Shown: in pieces, positions 1 to 8,228 of the stretch
Layout of the letters: each line of letters begins with the position of its first letter
Position numbering within the stretch: position 1 is the first letter of the stretch
Notes under the pieces: generated by a model
The model's database searches: none
What the model was told of the DNA's origin: nothing
Seen by the model: only the letters and a program-made list of their open reading frames with translations
Program-made: the position numbers and the translations under genes
Assembly (NCBI GenBank): GCA_035493895.1
Contig: DATJHM010000133.1
Location: 1-13,973 of the forward strand
Length of the DNA stretch: 13,973 nucleotides
Origin: DATJHM01 sp035493895
GTDB taxonomy: Bacteria; Chloroflexota; Ktedonobacteria; Ktedonobacterales; Ktedonobacteraceae
Direction of reading: 5' to 3'

Positions 1-25
1 TTAGTGTGATGTTGAGTTGCCGCAT
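1..25 (-). CDS. 5' end of an unidentified leftward gene (partial)
   Basis: Only eight codons are inside the window (MRQLNITL), reading off the left edge with no stop. The call rests on context. An ATG at 23-25 is preceded by GGAG (32-35 on the plus strand) at a 6-base gap, and a promoter-like pair of hexamers lies about 60-85 bases upstream. It would be transcribed in the same direction as the orphan gene at 157-1254 but from its own promoter, beyond a hairpin. Nothing can be said about function, and a chance start cannot be excluded. Confidence 0.4.
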
Positions 26-82
26 GTGATTCTCCAATCTTTGGTGATAAAACTGGTAGTAACTACAATTAAGTGGTTGTAC

Positions 83-109
83 AGTATAGGATAGCTGAAT
101 TTTTGTCAA
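83..109 (-). promoter_or_regulatory. Candidate sigma-70-type promoter, leftward
   Basis: On the minus strand a perfect TTGACA (104-109) is followed by TATACT (83-88). The spacer is 15 bp, shorter than the usual 16-18, so the promoter may be weak or need an activator. It points at the partial gene at the left edge and would give a leader of about 50 bases. Confidence 0.4.
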
Positions 110-118
110 GATAGCTGA
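90..118. repeat. Two 9-bp direct repeats around the -35 box
   Basis: GATAGCTGA occurs at 90-98 and again at 110-118, with starts exactly 20 bp apart (about two helical turns). The copies flank the TTGACA of the leftward promoter: one lies upstream of it, the other in the spacer. Same-face spacing is typical of a transcription factor binding as a dimer or tandem pair. The regulator is unknown, and the 110-118 copy overlaps the neighbouring hairpin by 3 bp. Confidence 0.35.
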
Positions 119-141
119 GCCATCCAATTTCGGATGGCTCA
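116..141 (-). terminator. Hairpin after the orphan gene
   Basis: A perfect 10-bp stem, TGAGCCATCC (116-125) pairing with GGATGGCTCA (132-141), closes a 6-base loop. It starts 16 bases past the stop of the leftward gene at 157. No clear U-run follows on either strand, so it may act as an mRNA 3'-end barrier rather than a classical intrinsic terminator. Confidence 0.5.
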
Positions 142-156
142 TCATGTGTCGTTAGT

Positions 157-1254
157 TTATTGTTTTGAGTCTTTATTCCCCCCCCAAATGTCATCTAGTG
201 ATTGGGCATGTAATAATCGTTCATAGTTGGTATAGCGCAAATTTTGCGGGGCTTTTACTACACCATTTTTTAGAAGAGGAATTGGGCCGATTTTCCTTGC
301 AGGTTCCGCAAAATTGACGACGAATTTCTTTGTGTCATCCCATGGTTCAATAGAGCTTACCGGGGCAATATAGGTAATTGCAGATTGTGGCGCGACTTGA
401 TAAGCTGCAATATATTTGATTTGCGGTCGCATTGTGCCATGTATTCTTATGGCAAACCAACGGTTTTCTTTAAGAAAGACATCTTGAAAACCATCTTCGC
501 GAGCGGGGACAACGACTGTGTCGATGTCGTCCTGCGTAATGGGTTCTTCTTGCTGCTCATCTGGTAGCGTTTCACGAAGATCAGCATTGATATCGGCAAG
601 AAAGGGTTCAAAACGATAGTATTTTCTGCCATCTGAGGATGCATAATAAGCTAGTTCTAAGACTTCCACGCCAAATTGAAAGCGAGTGAGAAGTATTTTT
701 TCAAGATTGTCGGGAATTTCGTCAATGATCACGAGCGCAGCAAATGGAGTTTCAAAAACTAAATAATCGAGCATATGATCAAGATTACGAAAGCTGTGCC
801 CAGAAGCGTACTCTTCACAACGCAATTTTAAATCTACCTGGCTTTGTAGGGCCTCAAAGAGAATATTTCTTACTTTTCTTGGCTCGGCTTCAAAGGATAG
901 AGAGAATTGCAGTATTTGAATAGCAATATGTCGAAGTGGATCATGTATAGCAAGTTCATTTTCAACTACATAGAGATGGGGCTTTGGCCCATTGAGGTCG
1001 AGCAGATATCCATCTGGTATGTTCTGTAGACCACCTTTGGTGCCTATTTTTTTCTTTATATCCAGGTACATTCTATTTTTCCCAAATAGTTCGGTCTGGA
1101 TTTCAAGTATGGCTTTTTCAAGGACTGCTTCGTTTTCAAACTGAGACCTGTAGAATAAGCCGTTGTCAGTCGCGATTACTTCCACAGAATTACCTCTTTC
1201 ATTAAAAGAATACTGGTTATGGTATGTACTCTTCTTATTTGCTAAAGTTTGCAA
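157..1254 (-). CDS. Orphan protein, possible PD-(D/E)XK nuclease-like core
   Basis: This encodes 365 residues of a protein I cannot place in a named family. The start is TTG, chosen because GGAG sits 8 bases upstream and no in-frame ATG has a better site. Residues about 40-120 have the look of a restriction-endonuclease fold: an acidic helix (LEKAILEIQTEL), then IPDGYLLDL with D81, then a hydrophobic strand ending VVENEL with E98 and E100, then HDPLRHIAIQILQF. D81 and E98-x-E100 could be the metal site, with Glu in place of the usual Lys. The C-terminal third (about 255-345) is rich in strand-like segments and has no motif I know. There is no signal peptide or membrane helix, so it is probably cytoplasmic. 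The gene is visibly richer in A/T than the block to its right and stands alone between two hairpins, which would fit later acquisition. The nuclease reading is inference. Confidence 0.75.
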   Translation of the reverse strand: MQTLANKKSTYHNQYSFNERGNSVEVIATDNGLFYRSQFENEAVLEKAILEIQTELFGKNRMYLDIKKKIGTKGGLQNIPDGYLLDLNGPKPHLYVVENELAIHDPLRHIAIQILQFSLSFEAEPRKVRNILFEALQSQVDLKLRCEEYASGHSFRNLDHMLDYLVFETPFAALVIIDEIPDNLEKILLTRFQFGVEVLELAYYASSDGRKYYRFEPFLADINADLRETLPDEQQEEPITQDDIDTVVVPAREDGFQDVFLKENRWFAIRIHGTMRPQIKYIAAYQVAPQSAITYIAPVSSIEPWDDTKKFVVNFAEPARKIGPIPLLKNGVVKAPQNLRYTNYERLLHAQSLDDIWGGNKDSKQ

Positions 1255-1262
1255 TAAGTGTA

Positions 1263-1266
1263 CTCC
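1263..1266 (-). promoter_or_regulatory. SD site that decides a TTG start
   Basis: GGAG on the minus strand lies 8 bases upstream of the TTG at 1252-1254. The only nearby ATG (overlapping this GGAG) opens a different frame that stops after 8 codons, so TTG is the supported start of the orphan gene. Confidence 0.6.
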
Positions 1267-1364
1267 ATTATATACTTTAGCTTATCCTTTTTATCCACTT
1301 ATAGCAAGTAATTGTTTGGCTAATGTGATCTGGCAATTATGTGTTGGGAGGAGAGGATGTCCAC

Positions 1365-1425
1365 AAGAACAATCCAGAGGGTTTGTGGCAATATGAATCC
1401 GCCATAGACCCTCTGGATTGTTCTT
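1365..1425. terminator. Strong 18-bp hairpin terminator
   Basis: AAGAACAATCCAGAGGGT (1365-1382) and its exact complement (1408-1425) form an 18-bp stem. Inside the 25-base loop, TGGC (1386-1389) can pair with GCCA (1401-1404) to extend it. It begins 7 bases past the stop of the cellulase gene and so likely ends the five-gene leftward transcript. A short T-run follows on the plus strand (TTCTTTT); on the minus strand only GTTCTTG follows. The rest of 1255-1431 shows nothing else convincing. Confidence 0.7.
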
Positions 1426-1431
1426 TTATGA

Positions 1432-3216
1432 TCAGGCTGGCGCGTTCCCGCTGACCAGTTTGCCCTGGTAATAGACGCCTATTTGCAGATCTGGACTATA
1501 ATTGGTCGCTTTTGGCGTGAATGAGTAATCGTTGCTCTGGTTGTAGTTAGACCAGTCACTTCTATGCACACGTATCTTAATTTCCGTACTGGCCCGCGCT
1601 GCCAGGGTTACGGAGTCAAAACTGATCTCCAGGTAGGTGTCTGCTTTGGTGAGAGCTGGCGCGATTGGCACGAATTTGTCATGCACGTTATCGCATTCAA
1701 TTGTGGCGTAGTCACAGGCAAACACCTGCGATTGCGTAGAATCGGCCGTATACCAGTAGCGAATAGTCACGTCCTTCAACGCAATCGGGCTGTTGCTCGT
1801 GTTCGTGAGTCTTAGCGATGGCTGGATCTGGTTCGCGGTCGCATTCTGATTGCCATTCTGGTAATCCAGCGTGAGCACTCCATTGCCGATAGCAACCTGC
1901 GTAGTAGTTGGCGTGAACGTTGTGACAGGGACATTCTGGGGCGATGTTGTCGTTTGCTCTCCGTTCAGCGTGAACATAATGCTCTTTAGCTGGTTCTGCT
2001 TATCCGCATTGATCGTCAGCCAGTCGTTCTGGAGAATGCCCCCGGTATCAGACGAGTCGGGGTTCCAGCTCCAGTAGGTCCAGTTGAAGCCGTTCGAGCC
2101 TGTTCCCAGGTAGTTTACCAGACTGCTCATCCACTGCTTATCGGGTTCCGTTGCCAGTTTCGTGCCGAACTCGCCAATCCAGACGGGCGCAATGTTGTTC
2201 TTCTGCACGTAGCCCCAATATTTGTCCCATACCTCGGGCAGGTTGTTGGGATAGTTGGAGGCCGTGAACCAGGGATGGTTTTGCACGGAGGCGGGATAAT
2301 CATGGGCCGAGTAGACGAGCCTGTTCGCTACCGAGAGCTGTACCGGGTGGTCTTTGACGCCCTCGAGATTGCCGCCCCAGTCATAACAGTCCTGCGCTCC
2401 CCCGCCCGGACTATAGCAATCAACGCCCTCTACAAAGATGAGCCAGTTGGGATTGATCGCCAGAATCGCATTTCCCCCTCTTCCCGCCGCCTGTTGCCAG
2501 TCGTTCGCTTGATCGCCACATCCCCAGCAGGCGGGCGTATGCGGCTCATTGTGCAGGTCGGCTCCGATGACCTTTGGATTATTTTTATAGTGAGTTGCCA
2601 GCATTTGCCAGTCGGAGATCCAGCGGGACTCAGGATAAGCGGCAGTATACCACAGGCCCGATTGCCCACCGGCGTCGGGACGGTGCTGGTCCAGGATAAC
2701 GTACACGCCGATCTGGGTGGCATAGTCAATAATCTTATCCATGAGCTGAACACCCTGAAGGCCACGCAAATCGGGGTTTTTCGTATAGTCTATCTCGCGT
2801 GGTGTGCTGCTCTTATCGAAAAGCTGGTTCGAGTAGGGGAGACGAATGGTGTTATAGCCCTGGCTCTTGATCTGATCCAGCATGTCTTTATAACTGCGCT
2901 GCTGTAGTCCATGCACAACAAATGTGTTTGTCTCGAAACCGAACCAGTTGATGCCCGCGATACGCACCGGTTTGTTGTCCGCATCCACAATCTGCGCACC
3001 ATTGGTATGCCATGGAGCCTTCCCGCCTCCAGACGTGTTCGGTGCTGGTGGAGAAGGCTGCTTCCGGACGAAGTAGATGACCGTTCCGCCTATGAGAATC
3101 AGGAAAATGGCGGAGACGAGCGCAATAATGAGCAACCTCTGTCGTCGGCTCCAGGGCAGTTTGACTGGTTGGGTTGGCGGCGTCAGCGGTCTGGTTGGAT
3201 CGTTATAGAGTGACAT
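1432..3216 (-). CDS. Membrane-anchored GH5 cellulase with C-terminal CBM3
   Basis: This is a predicted endo-beta-1,4-glucanase of glycoside hydrolase family 5, closely resembling the catalytic domain of Acidothermus E1 (subfamily GH5_1). Numbered from an upstream GTG, residues 1-28 are a Pro-rich cytoplasmic tail, about 29-51 a membrane helix, and about 68-418 the GH5 barrel. LHNEPH gives the acid/base E226; PVWIGEFGT gives the nucleophile E351. SWNPDSSDTGGIL is also typical. A Thr-rich linker (about 421-442) leads to a family 3 carbohydrate-binding module (about 446-594; IRYWYTADSTQ, RSDWSNYNQSNDYSF), which in the family binds crystalline cellulose. I start at the ATG at 3214-3216 because GAGAGG sits 5 bases before it; the in-frame GTG at 3220-3222 overlaps that SD and adds two residues. 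It is last in the leftward block. No cleavage site follows the helix, so the enzyme is probably tethered outside the cell. Confidence 0.93.
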   Translation of the reverse strand: MSLYNDPTRPLTPPTQPVKLPWSRRQRLLIIALVSAIFLILIGGTVIYFVRKQPSPPAPNTSGGGKAPWHTNGAQIVDADNKPVRIAGINWFGFETNTFVVHGLQQRSYKDMLDQIKSQGYNTIRLPYSNQLFDKSSTPREIDYTKNPDLRGLQGVQLMDKIIDYATQIGVYVILDQHRPDAGGQSGLWYTAAYPESRWISDWQMLATHYKNNPKVIGADLHNEPHTPACWGCGDQANDWQQAAGRGGNAILAINPNWLIFVEGVDCYSPGGGAQDCYDWGGNLEGVKDHPVQLSVANRLVYSAHDYPASVQNHPWFTASNYPNNLPEVWDKYWGYVQKNNIAPVWIGEFGTKLATEPDKQWMSSLVNYLGTGSNGFNWTYWSWNPDSSDTGGILQNDWLTINADKQNQLKSIMFTLNGEQTTTSPQNVPVTTFTPTTTQVAIGNGVLTLDYQNGNQNATANQIQPSLRLTNTSNSPIALKDVTIRYWYTADSTQSQVFACDYATIECDNVHDKFVPIAPALTKADTYLEISFDSVTLAARASTEIKIRVHRSDWSNYNQSNDYSFTPKATNYSPDLQIGVYYQGKLVSGNAPA

Positions 3217-3353
3217 GCTCACCTCTCTATGTATTCTTCAATGGTTATTCATTTCCCAGGAGATATGCATACAGATCCAGCCGAAGCGGAGAAATCCCTT
3301 CATCGGATTTTTGCTGATACATATCGATTACAAAGAGCGCACTACGCCTGTTT

Positions 3354-5207
3354 TTAGAGAATGTTTACCTGATAGATCTGTAGTAACGTTCCGTCATTAC
3401 TGGAGCCGAACTGTGTACGCAAGATGGAATGATGCAGTGCCTGATTGAACAGGGCGAACTGTCCATTCGCTCTGATTGCGGCAACCATCGTGGGATCAAG
3501 CACAAGAAAGTTAATCTTCTGCCAGTCTCCCTGTACCTTCCTCTGGAAAGATGGTGAGTTAAGAGCATCAGTAGAGAGGAGATAGGCCTGATCAAAGGTC
3601 TGCCCATTTTTTACCGCCAGACCATCGGGCTGACGCAGGTCAGTATACAGATAGCTATTGACGACAACCACCGATGTGTTTTGCACATTGTTACGCACCC
3701 AGAGCATCGCCTGACGTTGTGGATTGGTCGTATCTTTTGTCAGCAACGGATTGGCTAGCTGAACGCTTGCCGGAATGAGTGCGCCGATCAAGATGAAGCA
3801 CAGCAGGGCACGCACCAGATCAAAGCCAATCCTCGTCGTTAACCAGCGTAGAGGAGTGTTGAATGCAGCACCAATATTGAGTGCCAGGAAAGGGAGCAGT
3901 AACACAATAGAGTAGGGATAGACCACATTGCTGATGAGCAGAAAAATCCAGGCCGTCGCGGCCAGAAATGCCGAGAGCAGTTGGAAGCGGTTCACGACGC
4001 CACCCAGAATATTGATGAATATGGCGATTGTGCCCACCAGCAGGAGGAGTCTGTCGGTTTGCATCCAGATTTTCCAGCTATCGCCAAATTGCCCACCAGC
4101 CTGCGGCACCCGCCATTCCTGGATCAGGGTCGTAATCAGGCTTGGGTGGGGTTTGGTATCTCCCGGTAGGAGGCCTGCTGGGAGTAACTGTCCTTGCAGG
4201 AGCGCAATCAGCAGGTAGACCGAAGCGATCGCCAGGGTGATATACAGGAACGTAAGCAGCGAAAACTTGCGCTGGAACTCGGTCGCATACAACCAGACAG
4301 CATAGAGAACGGCTGGCAGGAAGAGCAGCATCAGCTCCTGACTCAGGATCGCAATGCCCATCGCGACAGCAGCGAACACGAAGGTGCGCAAGGTACTTTT
4401 CCCGGTCGTGATCATACAGAGTGCCAGCAGGAGCCAGAACATGCCTATATTCTCGATCAGCACCTCGCGGCGAAAGAGCAGGCTCAGCGGCGAAAGCGTA
4501 TAGATGAGCATCGCCAGCAGGGCCGCGCTCCGGCTCCCGGTGAGCCGACTCGTCATCAGGTAGAGCAAGAGCGAACTGCCAGCCGCCAATCCCAGCATCA
4601 GGACGCGTCCGCTGGCAATCGCATCACCAAACGCCGTTCCTCCTGTCAGTTGTAACCAGGCGGCAATCTGCACCCAGCCAAGCGGAGGATGCGCATAGGT
4701 ATAGGTGTAAGGGACAATCGCGCCATGCAGAACCGCCCAGGCATTGGCCATATAATTGCCCTCATCGACGCTATAGGCTGGGAAGTGAAACATATTCGTG
4801 GCCGGGATCACGAGCGTCCCGGCCAGAAAGAGCAAAACAACGCACATCTCCAGCCAGACGGGGATCGAGAGCACATTCCCTGGTGCAGTCTCGATGAGAT
4901 CGGCCTGTGGTAGCAAGCGAGTTTGTGCGGCCATCAGGCGTTGTTTCTCCGCCGAGGTCCAGCGTATACGCTCCAGGATCGTCTCGCCTCCCCCGCCTGG
5001 CTTACGCAGGGCCCCTGTTCGCAAAGCGCCCGTTCTTATCAGTGCGCCGGTCCTCATCAGAGGGGTAACGACATGCACAAAGAAGTTTGCCGTACGAAAC
5101 AGCGTCATATTGCCGGGATCTTTCTGATCTTGTTGCTCCTGCGCTCCTGGACTCGCTGGTATTCTGGACGTTCTATTCGATGGTTTATACTGTTGTGGTC
5201 CTTGCAT
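3354..5207 (-). CDS. Multi-pass GT39-like (PMT/ArnT-type) glycosyltransferase
   Basis: This is a 617-residue integral membrane protein of the GT-C class, similar in layout to protein mannosyltransferase and ArnT-like enzymes that move a sugar from a polyprenyl-phosphate carrier to an acceptor on the outer face of the membrane. A hydrophilic N-terminus (1-115) precedes the first helix (about 118-138). The first outer loop carries SVDEGNY with the acidic pair D148/E149, the usual catalytic site of the fold, followed by AHPPLGW. Roughly ten further hydrophobic segments follow, then a soluble C-terminal domain (about 500-617). The start at 5205-5207 is supported by AAAGGG at a 7-base gap. A longer frame reading back to 5450 would run through the upstream GT2 gene and is rejected. 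The stop of the GT2 gene is 31 bases upstream, so the two are almost certainly co-transcribed. Three RTGAL units at residues 52-67 are unusual. Donor and acceptor cannot be told from sequence. Confidence 0.88.
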   Translation of the reverse strand: MQGPQQYKPSNRTSRIPASPGAQEQQDQKDPGNMTLFRTANFFVHVVTPLMRTGALIRTGALRTGALRKPGGGGETILERIRWTSAEKQRLMAAQTRLLPQADLIETAPGNVLSIPVWLEMCVVLLFLAGTLVIPATNMFHFPAYSVDEGNYMANAWAVLHGAIVPYTYTYAHPPLGWVQIAAWLQLTGGTAFGDAIASGRVLMLGLAAGSSLLLYLMTSRLTGSRSAALLAMLIYTLSPLSLLFRREVLIENIGMFWLLLALCMITTGKSTLRTFVFAAVAMGIAILSQELMLLFLPAVLYAVWLYATEFQRKFSLLTFLYITLAIASVYLLIALLQGQLLPAGLLPGDTKPHPSLITTLIQEWRVPQAGGQFGDSWKIWMQTDRLLLLVGTIAIFINILGGVVNRFQLLSAFLAATAWIFLLISNVVYPYSIVLLLPFLALNIGAAFNTPLRWLTTRIGFDLVRALLCFILIGALIPASVQLANPLLTKDTTNPQRQAMLWVRNNVQNTSVVVVNSYLYTDLRQPDGLAVKNGQTFDQAYLLSTDALNSPSFQRKVQGDWQKINFLVLDPTMVAAIRANGQFALFNQALHHSILRTQFGSSNDGTLLQIYQVNIL

Positions 5208-5238
5208 AATTCGACCCTTTCTCGCCACGATCGCCGAT

Positions 5239-6534
5239 TTAGTGAGCTCGATGCTGCCCGATATGGGCCGTCTTTTCCCAGTTCGAGGTGCCTCGGATCT
5301 GACGCCACACCGCGCGAACCGCTCCAATATCCAGCAAAATCTGGTAAGGGATAAAAGCGAGAAGCAGCGTGATGGCTTCGGACCACTTCCAGGGTCGATG
5401 GTGTACTTTGACGAATTCATGCAACCCTGCCAGACTGATAAACATACCAAAGATGAGGCAGTACAGCGGCATAAATGTCAGAATAACCATCCAGAGCGGC
5501 ATCGCAATCAGGAAGGAAGTGATGATGGATACCGGGATCATAAAGGCAAAAATGGCTTGTAGCTCAGGCTGGAGAAGGACGTAGAGCGCCAGTAGCTTCT
5601 GCGAGAGTTTCTCCAGCTTCATCCAACGACCACTGAAAAGGATCTGAATAAAGCCCTGATTCCAGCGGGTACGCTGCTTGATAAACTGCTCAATTGTATG
5701 CGGCGTCTCTTCCCTCGTCACAAATTCATCGTCATAGAGAATGCGCACCCTGGCTTTGGCGATGCAGAGTCGTATCCCGAGATCGGCGTCCTCCGTCAGC
5801 GTGGTATGATCCCAGCCGCCCAATTGTTGCATCAGAGGACGTTTGACGAACACCGTATTGCCGCCCAACGGCGTCATCCCGCAGCGTGCGAAGAAGTGCA
5901 GGGCCGACTTAAACCAGAAGAAGTACTCCAGCACATTGAGGAAGCAGAACCATTTCGTATTGTGATTCATCAACTGGACGCCACTCTGTACAACATCCAC
6001 CGGCTCATTCAAAAAGGTCGTATTGATCACTTGCAGGATATCAGGATGTGGCTCGTCCTCGGCATCAAAGATCGTGACGATATCTCCCTTGGCCATTCGC
6101 AGACCCAGATTGAGCTGGTGCGGCTTTCCGCCATGCTTATCGCTGGTCACCAGAAGCTGTACATTGGACGCGCGTAACTCATTGAGCTTCTCCTGCGCGA
6201 CCTTAATCGTCCCTGTATCGTGTTCGCGTAGCAGGGCAATGATCTGCACCAGCTTTTTCGGATAGTTCAGATTGTAGACATTCTGGATCGTATAATTGTA
6301 GACATCCTCTTCATGATAGGCCGGGAGCAGAATGGTGAAGGAGAGGCGTGGTTCTCGATACACCGTCGGTGCGCTATTGAGCCATGCCTGCTGTGGCACC
6401 TCCCAGATGTAGAGGAAGAGCCGTATATTAAAAATGGCCTGAACGGTCATTAAAATCATGATAGCCAGGTAGGTATAGGCGATTATCGCCGTAGCAGGCT
6501 GATCCATCGTGAACAGGTGATAGTAATGGTCCAT
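5239..6534 (-). CDS. Processive-type family 2 glycosyltransferase
   Basis: This is a 431-residue membrane GT2 enzyme of the cellulose/hyaluronan-synthase-like group. Such enzymes polymerise or transfer sugar from a nucleotide donor at the inner membrane face. An N-terminal helix (about 15-37) leads into the GT-A domain. DAEDE (157-161) gives the DxD-type metal site, TED (247-249) the catalytic base, and QRTRW (287-291) the QxxRW motif of processive enzymes. Three or four helices follow, then the tail motif NWEKTAH common in this group. The ATG at 6532-6534 is preferred because AGGGGG lies 5 bases upstream; in-frame ATG (6555) and TTG (6558) codons lack an SD. The 133 bases between this gene and the hydrolase upstream hold no hairpin that looks like a terminator. 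It lacks PilZ or BcsB partners nearby, so the product polymer is unknown. Confidence 0.9.
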   Translation of the reverse strand: MDHYYHLFTMDQPATAIIAYTYLAIMILMTVQAIFNIRLFLYIWEVPQQAWLNSAPTVYREPRLSFTILLPAYHEEDVYNYTIQNVYNLNYPKKLVQIIALLREHDTGTIKVAQEKLNELRASNVQLLVTSDKHGGKPHQLNLGLRMAKGDIVTIFDAEDEPHPDILQVINTTFLNEPVDVVQSGVQLMNHNTKWFCFLNVLEYFFWFKSALHFFARCGMTPLGGNTVFVKRPLMQQLGGWDHTTLTEDADLGIRLCIAKARVRILYDDEFVTREETPHTIEQFIKQRTRWNQGFIQILFSGRWMKLEKLSQKLLALYVLLQPELQAIFAFMIPVSIITSFLIAMPLWMVILTFMPLYCLIFGMFISLAGLHEFVKVHHRPWKWSEAITLLLAFIPYQILLDIGAVRAVWRQIRGTSNWEKTAHIGQHRAH

Positions 6535-6667
6535 AAAATCCCCCTGGTGTCGCATCAAGTGACTGGTTCAACATGGTAGGATTGTCTGTAGCGTCCTTCC
6601 CGTGCCGATGCATGGGAAAAACGTGTGCGCGCCGCTGCTTCCTGGCTCCATTGCCTGAAGGTGACCG

Positions 6668-8203
6668 CTAGCAAGCCTCCGTGTTATCTGAATTTTTCTG
6701 GCAGACAAGATGTTGTAGTTCCGGTGCATCCTGCTGCGCGTTTTCGACATTGTTAAAATGAAATGCTTCGCTACTGGCATTACGATGAATAGTCAACACT
6801 GCCATGCCGTATGCTGGTAGCGTCAGACTCGTGTTCTGCCACGGGCTCAACGGAAGCGTGCTCGCAGCCTGTACATGGACGACCTGACTATCGGGCGTGG
6901 TATTGACGAGCAGCAGGCTTGCGGTCGTGTGTTCCTGGTCCTGCGTCGCATAGATGTTGACCGGCCCCTGCACCTCGGGAATAGGCACAAGCTCTGGCTG
7001 GAGTTGGGCGAAGAGTTGCATGACGCGCAGCATCGCCGTCTCCGTCAGATGTTGTGTCAGGAGAGGATAGGGAAGATCAACGCCCTGGGTCGAGAAAAAG
7101 GCGACAAGCTCGACCTGGTTATTCATCAGCTCTCCAAGTGTGCTGGCCCACCAGACGGCAGCCAGATTCTGGGGAGGCTCATTCTTCTGAGAGTTGGTAT
7201 TGATCTCGGTGATGGCAATGGGTAGATCCGTCCCGAATTGTTGCCGGATCAACTGGCGCAATGATGGGAGCACCTGCGTCGTTTGCGCCGGGCTGTTTAA
7301 TAAGGCATTGGCGGGGGCCTGTGCATCACCAAAGGGATAGCGATGGAATGAGATGCCATCGAGTATGTGAAATGGGAGCGAGTGGGTTCGCGCATAGGCG
7401 CTGACCTCCGTTATGAATTCGTCCATCCACAATTTGCCGGTAGCATCTCTGGGTCCTGTTTTGCCTGCATACTGGCTGATTTCTGGTCCAAAGATCTTGA
7501 TATTTGGATCTTTTTGATGCATGGCGAGCGAATAGGTGATGAATGTCTGCGCATAGTTTTTGGCGGTATACGTTCGTCTCGTATCCGGATTTGTGAGCAG
7601 GTCCGGTTCGTTGCCAATGGTCCAGTACGTGATCGGGTGAAAAGGCGCATTTGGGTCGGTCCGCTGGATGCTCTGACGATTATCCATGTAGTCGACAAGC
7701 AGCGCAGCCCGGCTGGCCCTGGTTTGCAGCGAAACAGGAGTCACATCGAGCGGATCGGAAAGTGGAACCTGCATCATCCCTTCGGCATTGACCTGATTCA
7801 GGAGGTTGCTAAAATCGTTCAGCTGCGTCGTTGAGGGGACGTGCACCTCTCCCCAGTTGCCGCCTGGAAAACGGAGCAATTTGATATGTGCGGAATTGAG
7901 ATCCCGAATTACCTGCTGATCGTAGCTCATAAATCCGCTCTTTGCCTGATCCTGTGAATTGGTGCCTGCGCGCGGAAAGACATTACTTCCCAGCAGGTAA
8001 GGACTGATGGCAAAGCTCTGATTGAGATCTATCTGTGCCGCTTGCTGGTCTCCAACCTGTACGTTCAGTATGGTACGACCTTTCAGGAAATCGGCCGAGA
8101 CGAAAACAACTGAGATAATCAGCGCGCCCACCAGCAGGATCAGAAAGAAATTCCGGCATCCGTGCGACTGTCGTTCCTGTGGCATCGATCTCATAGCATT
8201 CAC
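6668..8203 (-). CDS. Membrane-anchored clan GH-A glycoside hydrolase, family unassigned
   Basis: This is a 511-residue predicted retaining glycosidase with a TIM barrel. An N-terminal signal-anchor helix lies at about 18-38 after a short basic tail. The barrel runs from about 60 to 400, with RFPGGNWGE (111-119), YWTIGNEPD giving acid/base E199, GISFHRYPFG (283-292) and IAITEINT giving nucleophile E333. This Asn-Glu-Pro / Thr-Glu pair is the clan GH-A signature seen in GH39, GH44, GH51 and GH79; I cannot choose among them. A small beta domain (about 405-475) closes the protein, as in GH39/GH51, and a Cys-containing polar tail follows. The GTG start at 8201-8203 has AAAGGAG 10 bases upstream; a later ATG at 8192-8194 is 19 bases from that SD. 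The kinase-like gene ends 25 bases upstream, so they share a transcript. The enzyme would act outside, tethered like the GH5. Confidence 0.85.
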   Translation of the reverse strand: MNAMRSMPQERQSHGCRNFFLILLVGALIISVVFVSADFLKGRTILNVQVGDQQAAQIDLNQSFAISPYLLGSNVFPRAGTNSQDQAKSGFMSYDQQVIRDLNSAHIKLLRFPGGNWGEVHVPSTTQLNDFSNLLNQVNAEGMMQVPLSDPLDVTPVSLQTRASRAALLVDYMDNRQSIQRTDPNAPFHPITYWTIGNEPDLLTNPDTRRTYTAKNYAQTFITYSLAMHQKDPNIKIFGPEISQYAGKTGPRDATGKLWMDEFITEVSAYARTHSLPFHILDGISFHRYPFGDAQAPANALLNSPAQTTQVLPSLRQLIRQQFGTDLPIAITEINTNSQKNEPPQNLAAVWWASTLGELMNNQVELVAFFSTQGVDLPYPLLTQHLTETAMLRVMQLFAQLQPELVPIPEVQGPVNIYATQDQEHTTASLLLVNTTPDSQVVHVQAASTLPLSPWQNTSLTLPAYGMAVLTIHRNASSEAFHFNNVENAQQDAPELQHLVCQKNSDNTEAC

Positions 8204-8228
8204 CGCCTGTATTCTCCTTTCGCTCGGC

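Noticed and set aside
1267..1272. TATAAT on the minus strand before the orphan gene
   Set aside because: It would place the transcript start inside or past the SD, and no -35 box stands at a proper distance.
2275..2907. Plus-strand 210-codon open frame opposite the cellulase gene
   Set aside because: It lies wholly antisense to a strongly supported GH5 barrel, has no SD or recognisable domain, and other long plus-strand frames over the leftward block are the same kind of shadow.
3217..3353. Possible 25-residue peptide gene between the GT39-like and GH5 genes
   Set aside because: An ATG frame exists on the minus strand, but no SD precedes it and the composition looks random.
5208..5450. 81-codon N-terminal extension of the GT39-like gene
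   Set aside because: It would overlap the end of the GT2 gene by about 210 bases in another frame, while the ATG at 5205-5207 has AAAGGG at a 7-base gap.
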